A stretch of 11,501 nucleotides of DNA, taken from contig MU646549.1 of NCBI GenBank assembly GCA_026770585.1, forward strand, positions 12,082 through 23,582. The letters run 5' to 3'. Below, piece by piece: positions 1 to 7,400 of this stretch. The translations under genes were made by a program, and so were the position numbers. A model generated the notes under the pieces. It made no database searches and was not told where the DNA came from. It was given only the letters and a program-made list of their open reading frames with translations. This DNA comes from Baffinella frigidus (taxonomy: Eukaryota; Cryptophyceae; Cryptomonadales; Baffinellaceae). The first letter of the stretch is position 1; each line of letters opens with the position of its first letter.

Positions 1-66
1 AACCCGAAACCCGAAACCCGAAACCCGAAACCCGAAACCCGAAACCCGAAACCCGAAACCCGAAAC
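1..66 (+). repeat. CCCGAAA tandem array (telomere-variant)
   Basis: About nine perfect 7-bp AACCCGA units fill the end of the intron before exon 1. They differ from the plant-type telomere unit CCCTAAA by one base, and the whole block carries the same variant. Confidence 0.95.
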
Positions 67-75
67 CCTAATCAG

Positions 76-147
76 GTTCACGCACCCTGTCGATGACTGG
101 TATCTCGAAGACGTTCTCGAGGCGACGCAGCACCGCATCCTCGACGG
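76..147 (+). CDS. Exon 1: helicase segment after motif III
   Basis: Acceptor AG at 74-75, donor GT at 148-149. The first base closes a codon from the preceding exon, and the last two (GG) start the next codon. It reads FTHPVDDWYLEDVLEATQHR then ILD. This is the conserved stretch that follows motif III in RHA/DHX helicases (compare FPVE-x-YLEDVLE). One 5'-truncated copy lies downstream at 313-371. Confidence 0.85.
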
Positions 148-3100
148 GTCTCGTCCCTCAACACGCGCCTTTTCATGTGGAAATACGTCTTTTTATTCTT
201 TTTATTCAGTCGCGTCCGTAAAAACGCATCTTTTTATTCAGTCTCGTACGCAAAACGTGTCTTTTTATTGTTTTTGCGAGGTTGCGTCCACCAACACGCG
301 TCGTTTTGTTGAGTGGATGACTCGTACCTCGAAGACGTTCTCGAGGCGACGCAGCACCGCATTCTTGACGGGTCTGAACCCTTAACCCTGAACCCTGAAC
401 CCTGAACCCTAAATCCCAATCCCCAAACCCCAAACCCCAAACCCCAAACCCCAAACCCCAAACCCCAAACCCTAAACCCTAAACCCTAAACCCTAAACCC
501 TAAACCCTAAACCCTAAACCCTAAACCTCGAAACCCTAAACCTTAAACCCTAAACCCTAAACCCCCAAACTCCCTCTTCAGGTCACCCTGCGCCATGCGC
601 CCAGGCAACAACGCTGGCGGGGGCCACACCAAGATGACCCTGATCCCTAAACTATATCCCCTATCCCCTTGTCCCCTCATCCCTCTATCCCCCTAAACCA
701 TACACTCATACAACCATACAACCATACACCCATACACCCGTACAACCTAATCCCTAATCCCTAATCCCTAAAACCAAACCCGATCCCTCTAGGTTGCCCT
801 GCGCCGTGCGCTCAGGCAACAACGGAGGCGGGGGGGCACACCAAGATGGCCCCAATCCCTCATCCCTCATCCCTAAACCCCTAATCTCTAATCCCCAATC
901 CCTAATCCCGCATCCCTCATCCCTGAATCCCTCATCCCTCATCCCTAATCCTTAAAATCCCTCATCCTTCAAATCTCTAATCCCTAATCCCTAATCCCTA
1001 ATCCCTCATCCCTAATGCAAACCCAACCCCTCGCTAGGTCACCCTGCGCCATGCGCCCAGGCAACAACGGAGGCGGGGGACACACCAAGATGGCAGTCAC
1101 GGGGCGCGGGGGGCGCCAGACAACCGTGACTGCCGAGTGGGGCTCCGGTGCGGGACCCTAGATTATCAGCTTGGGGCGGCATAGTGGAGCGAGGGTGTGG
1201 GTTCAGGGTGTAGGGGTCAGGGTTAATTTTCAGAGTTGAGGGTGCGGGGTTCAGGGTGCAGGGTTCAGGGTTCAGGGTGCAGGGTTCAGGGTGCAGGGTT
1301 CAGGGTTCAGGGTGCAGGGTTCAGGGTGCAGGGTTCAGGGTGCAGGGTTTGGGAGTTACAGGCAAGATGGCAGTCACGGGGCGCGGGGGGCGCCAGACCA
1401 CCGTCACTGCCGAGTGGGGCTCAGGTGCGGGGTCATGGTGCAGGGTGTAGGGTGTGTGGTGTATGGTTGAGAGTTTATGTTCAGGGTTTATGTTCAGGGT
1501 GTAGGGTGTAGGGTGTAGGGTGTAGGGTGCAGGGTGTAGGGTGTAGGGTAAAGTGTTTAGGGTGCAGGGTGTAGGGTTTAGGATTGAGGGGATACAAGAT
1601 GGCAGTCAGCACGGGGCGGGGTGGGCGCCAGACAACAGTGACTGCCGAGTGGGGCTCAGGTGCGGGGTTGGGGTTTAGGGTTTATGTTCAGGGTTTATTT
1701 TCAGGGGTTGAGGATTTATGTTCAGGGTGTAGGGGTTAAGATTTAGGTAAGTGTAAACCCTGGCCCCTAAACCCTAAACCCTAAACCCTAAACCCCCAAC
1801 CCTAAACCCTACTCCCTAAACCCCAAATCCCAAACCCTAGGTGGAGGCGAGGTGGAGGCAGGCGTGAGCCCGACGTGGGTCGAAGGGCTTTATGACGGGT
1901 GATCAACAACCCGAAACCCGAAACCCGAAGCACGAAGCCCCGAAACCAAAAACTGAGAACCCAACCCCCAAGAGGCGTGTCCCACAGAGAGGTGGAGCGT
2001 GGGTAGTGAGGGTAGGAGCTATGCCATATGGCATAGCTACCCTAAACCCTAAACCCTAAACCCTAAACCCTAAACCCTAAACCCTAACGTATATGTAGTG
2101 CCATGGTAGCTATGCCATATGGCATAGCTCCTGCCCTCACTACCCACATGGAGCCCAAACCCCCGAATCCCGAACACACACCCCGACCCCCCAACACCGA
2201 GACCCCAAAACCAAAAACCGAGATCCGCTTCATGGCGAGTGTTCGATTGACGGTTTATGACGGGTGATCAGCAACCCGAAACCCGAAACACGAAGCACGA
2301 AACCCCGAAACCAAAAACTGAGAACCCAACCCCCAAGATGTGTGTCCCACTGAGAGGTGGAGCTTTTTTGATGGACAGACAAAATCCGGATAAAACCCCG
2401 AGCCCCGAACACGCACCCCGACCCCCCAACACCGAAACCCCAGCACCAAAAACCGAGATCCGCTTCATGGCGAGTGTTCGATTGACGGTTGACTGAACCC
2501 TGCCCGGTTGACTGAACAGGGCAGGTTTTGTACTGGTAGAGGGACGAGACCGGGAAGGATCAGTACCTGGGAAGCCTCTGATTAGTCAACTGGAAATTTA
2601 GGTTCTCGGACCCGACGAGGAAGAGCCTGCGGCGCGTCGATCAGTGCATCATCAACCTCCCTTATTTATCTGGGAATTGGAGCCGTTAGCGCCTTTTCCT
2701 GTATGGAATTGGAGCCATTGGCTTAATTTTTGATGGAATGGCTCCAATTCCCTACGGGGGCGAGTATCAAATGTTAAACCGAGTTAAACCGCGGTTAGGT
2801 TCTCGGAGCCGACGAGGAAGAGTCTGCGGCGCGTCGACGAATCCATCATCAACTGGCGCCTGGAACTACCCTTATTTCCCTAGGGAATTGGAGCCGCTGG
2901 CGCCTTTTTCCGTATGGAATTGGAGCCGTTAGCTTCGTTTCTGATGGAAAGGCTCCAATTCCCTATGGAAAAATTCCTGTCGGACCTTGCACACTCGAGT
3001 ATTAATGGCAACGCGGTTAGGTTCTCGGAGCCGACGAGGAAGAGTCTGCGGCGCGTCGACGAGTCCATCATCAACTACGACTTGATCGAGGTAACCCCGA

Positions 3101-4425
3101 AACCCTAAGCCCTAAACCCCCTAAACCCTCAGCTCCAACAAAACGATCGAGGCAACACCTAGCCCCTAACCCCTCAGCGCTAAATGATCGAGGTAAACCC
3201 TCAACCCTAAACTGATCGAGGTTTAACCTAAACCCATAAACCCTAACCCCTGAACCCTGATTCCAATCTCTAAACCCTCAACCCTCAACCCTCAACCCTA
3301 ATCCCCAACCCCAAACCCTAATCACTAATCCCCGAACCCTAAACCCTAAACTCCAAACCCTAAACCCCACTCCCCAAACACTAAACCCTCAACCCCAAAC
3401 ACCAAACACCAAACCAGGACCTGTTGCTGTACATCGAATCCTTCGAGCCGAAACGCCGCGCGCTCTCCGACGAAAAGGTTTGAAACGTTTTGTGCTATCT
3501 TAAGGGCGAAATTTGCTATCTTAGCCTCGATATAGCTTTACCATAGCACACAAACCATCTGTAAGATAGCAAAAGGCAATGGGGCGGGTGCCCGAATTCG
3601 CACCCCCCCGGCACCCACTTAGCCACCGTGGCCCTATCCCCCCGGATTTCCGGGGGGCATTTCGAGCCCCTTACCCTGAACTGAACTGCAATTTGTACCA
3701 GGATCGTTTAGATGGACACATCCTCGAAGGCCCCGGAGGCTGCTAAGTTGAACGAGGTGGAGCATGCATAGGGTAACGGCCTGAAAACGGGGTAGTTAGA
3801 CCTACGGCATTGCCTAGGACCTCCTACCGTAGGCCGAGGGATCCTAGGACCAAAAAGTCTTGGCCTACGGTAGGAGGTCCTAGGCAATGCCGTAGGCCTA
3901 ACTACCCCATTTTCAGGCCGTTACCCTACTAGCATCTGGAGAAGCAGCTCAAACTCTTCAAAGAGTGGACGGACGAGGCGAGTCCCTTGGTAGCCCGCTG
4001 TGTGGGTTCCCACGCAGAAACTCAGTGGAGTTTCGCTTAGTGGAGTTTCAGCGTCGGATGGATAGGCCGCGATCTCGTCGAGGGTCGTTTGCGTTACATC
4101 GAATCTCATCTCGGACCATACCAGAATCTGTCCTGATGAAAAGGCGTAAGATAGCATCATTTGATGCCTAAAATAGCATATACACCCTTACCTTCCGCGT
4201 GGGGAGCCTAAGATAGCGGGACAGATTCTGTCTTGGTCCGAAATTAAATCGTTTGCTGGCCATGCCCGCGATAACCAAAAGGCGTCCCTAAACCCTAGCC
4301 CCTAATCCCTAACCCCTAACCCCCAAACCCCAAACCCCAAACCCCAAACCCCGAACCCCAAACCCCAAACCCCAAACCCTAAACCCAAACCCCTCAACCC
4401 CAACCCCTATTAACTCTGAATAATA

Positions 4426-4457
<32 letters not shown>

Positions 4458-7400
4458 TAAACAATAAATCATAAACCCTAAATCATAAACCGTAAACACA
4501 AATGGATGGGAAGGGTGGGGTGCTGATCTTCCTCCCCGGAATCGGAGAGATCACCAACCCCCACACCCCAACCCCCCAATCCCAAACCCCAAACCCAAAA
4601 CCCTAAACCCCAAACCCTAAACCCTCAAACCCTAAAATAATAAACAATAAATAAAATAAAATATATAATATATAATAAATAATATACCCTAAATCTTAAA
4701 CCGTAAACGCAGATGGATGGGAAGGGCGGGGTGCTGATCTTCCTCCCCGGGATCGGAGAGATCACCAACCCCCACACCCCAACCACACACCCTAAACCCT
4801 CAACCCTAAACCCTCAACCCTCAACCTTCAACCCTCAACCCTCATCTCAAATTCCCTGTCCTTGAACCCTAAACCCCAAACTCAAATCCCCAAATCCTAA
4901 CAATGAATAAAAAGTAATAAAAAATAATAAAAAATAAACCCTAAACCCTAAACCCCAAACAAAAAACGCAGATGGATGGGAAGGGCGGGGTGCTGATCTT
5001 CCTCCCCGGCATCGGAGAGATCACGACCCTCGCGGATCGCATCTCGGTAGGCCCCTCAGGCATCCTCAACCCCGAAATCCGAAAGGGGAACCCCGAGTCC
5101 GGAAACCCGAAACCAGAAACCAGAAACCAGAAATCCGAAGCCCTGAAACCCTACACCCTAAGCCCTTAACCCGAAATCGCTGTTTTGCAGTCGAGCCACG
5201 GGGATTTGACCATCAATTTGACCATCAACCCCCGTGGGCAGTCGAGCCACGCGTTCACGCGGGAGCACAAGCTGGACGTGGTCGCGGCGCACTCATCCCT
5301 CTCGACCGCCGACCAGCGCAAGATCTTCCGCAAGGTGCTTCGCTTTACTAACTCGTTTCGTGCTATCTTAAGGGTGGATTTGGCCATCTTGTCCTGAAAA
5401 TAGCTTTAAAATAGCATAAACCCACCCCTGAGATAGCAAAACCGTGTGAGATTGGACGTGGTGGCGGCGCACTCGTCACTTTCGACCGCCGACCAGCGCA
5501 AAATCTTCCGCAAGGTTAGAGCGCTGTGCAGAGAAGTTGGCCACGGGAAATAATGGAAAATCGAGAAATTGGAGCCATTTTGTCAACTTTTGAGGAATTT
5601 AGTACCATGGATTTCTCAAAAGTGGACGAAACGGCTCCAATTTCCCCAATTTCCCATTTTCCGGGTGGCCGACTTCTCGGCACAGCGCTCTACATAGAAA
5701 AGGGTTCAGCCCGGGACCCCCTTCAGGGTCCAGGAAAATATTCCGCAAGGTTGCTTAGAAAAGCGTTTAGCCATGGACCCCTTGTGGGACTAGAAAACTG
5801 CCCGTCCTCGTAACCTGATTGGACGTTTAGGGTTTAGGGTTTAGGGTGGTGGCGGCGTACTCGTCGCTGTCTACGGCCGACCAGCGCAAAATCTTCAGCA
5901 AGGTGCGCCAGAGAAAGTGTCTTTACAAAAGGAGATGGTTGATCGTTTTTTTGTGCCAGGCCCGTCAACTTTTGCCGGTTTGCGTTATTTCTGCGGCCGA
6001 CTTCTCTGCCCTAAACCCTAAACCCTAAACCCTAAACCCTAAACCCTAAAACTTAAACCAGAAACCAGAAACCAGAAACCCGAAACCCCAAACCCTAAAC
6101 CTTAAACCCTAAACCCTAAACCCTGAACCCTGAACCCTAAACCCTAAACCCTAAACCCTAAACCCTAAACCCTATACCCTAAACCCTAAACCCTAAACCC
6201 TTAACCCCACGCCACGCGTCGCAGGTAGCGTGGGGCGAGCGCAAGGTGGTGCTCGCTACCAACATCGCTGGTAACCCTCTGAACCCTCTACCCTAAATCC
6301 TAAACCCTGAACCACGAAACCCGGAACCCGAAAGCCGACGCCCGAAACTCGCTACCAACATCGCGGGTAACCCTCTGAACCCTCTACCCTCAACCATAAA
6401 CCATAAACCTCAAATCCCGAAACCCGACACCAACATCGCTGGTAAGACAGATCCGTCTATCCTAAATCCTGAACCCTGAACCCTCCGACCCCTCTGCCCT
6501 GAACTCTACCTCCCAAACCCCGAACCCCGAACCCACTAACAGAGACCCGTGAACCCCAACCCCCAAATTCCGAACCCGAACCCCGAAACCAAACCCCAAA
6601 CCCCAACCCCTAAAACCCCTAAACCCTAGCATGTGAACCCTGAACACTAAACCCCGCACCCGGCACCGCAGAAACGGGTTGTTGGGAGAACTGACTTGGA
6701 GAGTTACCGCTATGTTAGAAGCTCGGCCGTGGAGCCTGCCGGCTGGGCTCCTAGCATCGCGATCGAGGTTGCTAGGAGCCCGGCCTCGATCGTGATGCGT
6801 GGAGTATGCCATCGACGCCAAAGCAGTTTCAATTTAAAACACCACCATACGATAGCGAAAGGTGCTATAAATTGAACCTGGTTCCATATGAGATCGCTAA
6901 CCCTGAACCCTAGTGTGTGAAATCTAACGCTATATCCCACGCGCCGCAGAAACGTCGATCACGATCGAGGACGTGGAGTATGTCATCGACGCGGGGCGGG
7001 TGAAAGAGACCGCCTACGATGAACGCACCCGGTACGCATAACCGTCAACCGTTACAAATGTTGTAAGCACGGTAGAAGTTGACAAGGACGGTAGAAGTTG
7101 ACGCCCTCCCCCTGAATGTGGACCACGTGCGAGGTCCACTTAGTGACCACTAAGTGGACCGATCTCATCCCCACAGGCATTTAAATTAAATGCTCGAAAT
7201 GCGTACTTTTGGCGTCAGAAGTTGCCAGTTGCCAGAAGTTGGCCACTTCAGGCAGAATCTGACGCCAAAAGTATGCATTTCGAGCATTTAATTTGAATGC
7301 CTGTGGGGATGAGATCGTGATCGCGATCGAGGACGTTCATAGGGTAACGGCCTGAAAATGGGGTAGTAAGGCCTACGGCATTGCCTAGGACGGCATTGCC

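Larger units (their letters stand above)
3990..4286 (+). other. Intron 6, 5' part: unique DNA with foldbacks
   Basis: It contains a duplicated AGTGGAGTTTCGCTT-type 15-mer (about 4022-4051), the exon 5 relic and its inverted partner. An open frame runs from 3965 to 4171, but it has no conserved motif, so I do not call it coding. Confidence 0.55.
4287..4971 (+). repeat. Intron 6, 3' part: telomere-like and AT-rich repeat units
   Basis: Three successive units each hold CCCCAAA/CCCTAAA repeats, an AT-rich microsatellite (TAA runs at 4418-4470; 4636-4686; 4902-4937), a CCGTAAACGCAG-like acceptor zone and a copy of exon 7. The units of roughly 210-260 bp look like tandem duplications. Confidence 0.8.
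6271..6669 (+). repeat. Telomere-like repeats in intron 9
   Basis: Degenerate CCCTAAA, CCCGAAA, CCCCAAC and CCCTGAA units, with two exon 9 tail copies inside. An open frame on the minus strand (6462-6821) is repeat translation and has no helicase or other motif. Confidence 0.8.

Noticed and set aside
206-461. Overlapping minus-strand open frames with GFGVWGLGF/GFRVQGSG repeats
   Set aside because: They are translations of 7-bp telomere-like repeats, where any frame without a stop stays open. They have no domain and overlap the exon 1 copy.
1236-1511. Plus-strand frames rich in GFRVQGSGCRV
   Set aside because: They are repeat translation of GGTTCAG/GGTGCAG units through an exon 2 copy in the wrong frame.
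3965-4171. Open frame MDGRGESLGSPLCGFPRR...
   Set aside because: It is out of frame with exon 6, crosses its donor and a foldback, and has no recognisable motif.
5526-5813. 95-codon open frame after exon 8 copy b
   Set aside because: It runs through both arms of the large foldback; inverted arms often leave open frames. No conserved motif.
6462-6821. 119-codon minus-strand frame
   Set aside because: It is composed of telomere-like repeat and a foldback, with a Gly/Phe/Val-repeat protein and no splice or codon support.
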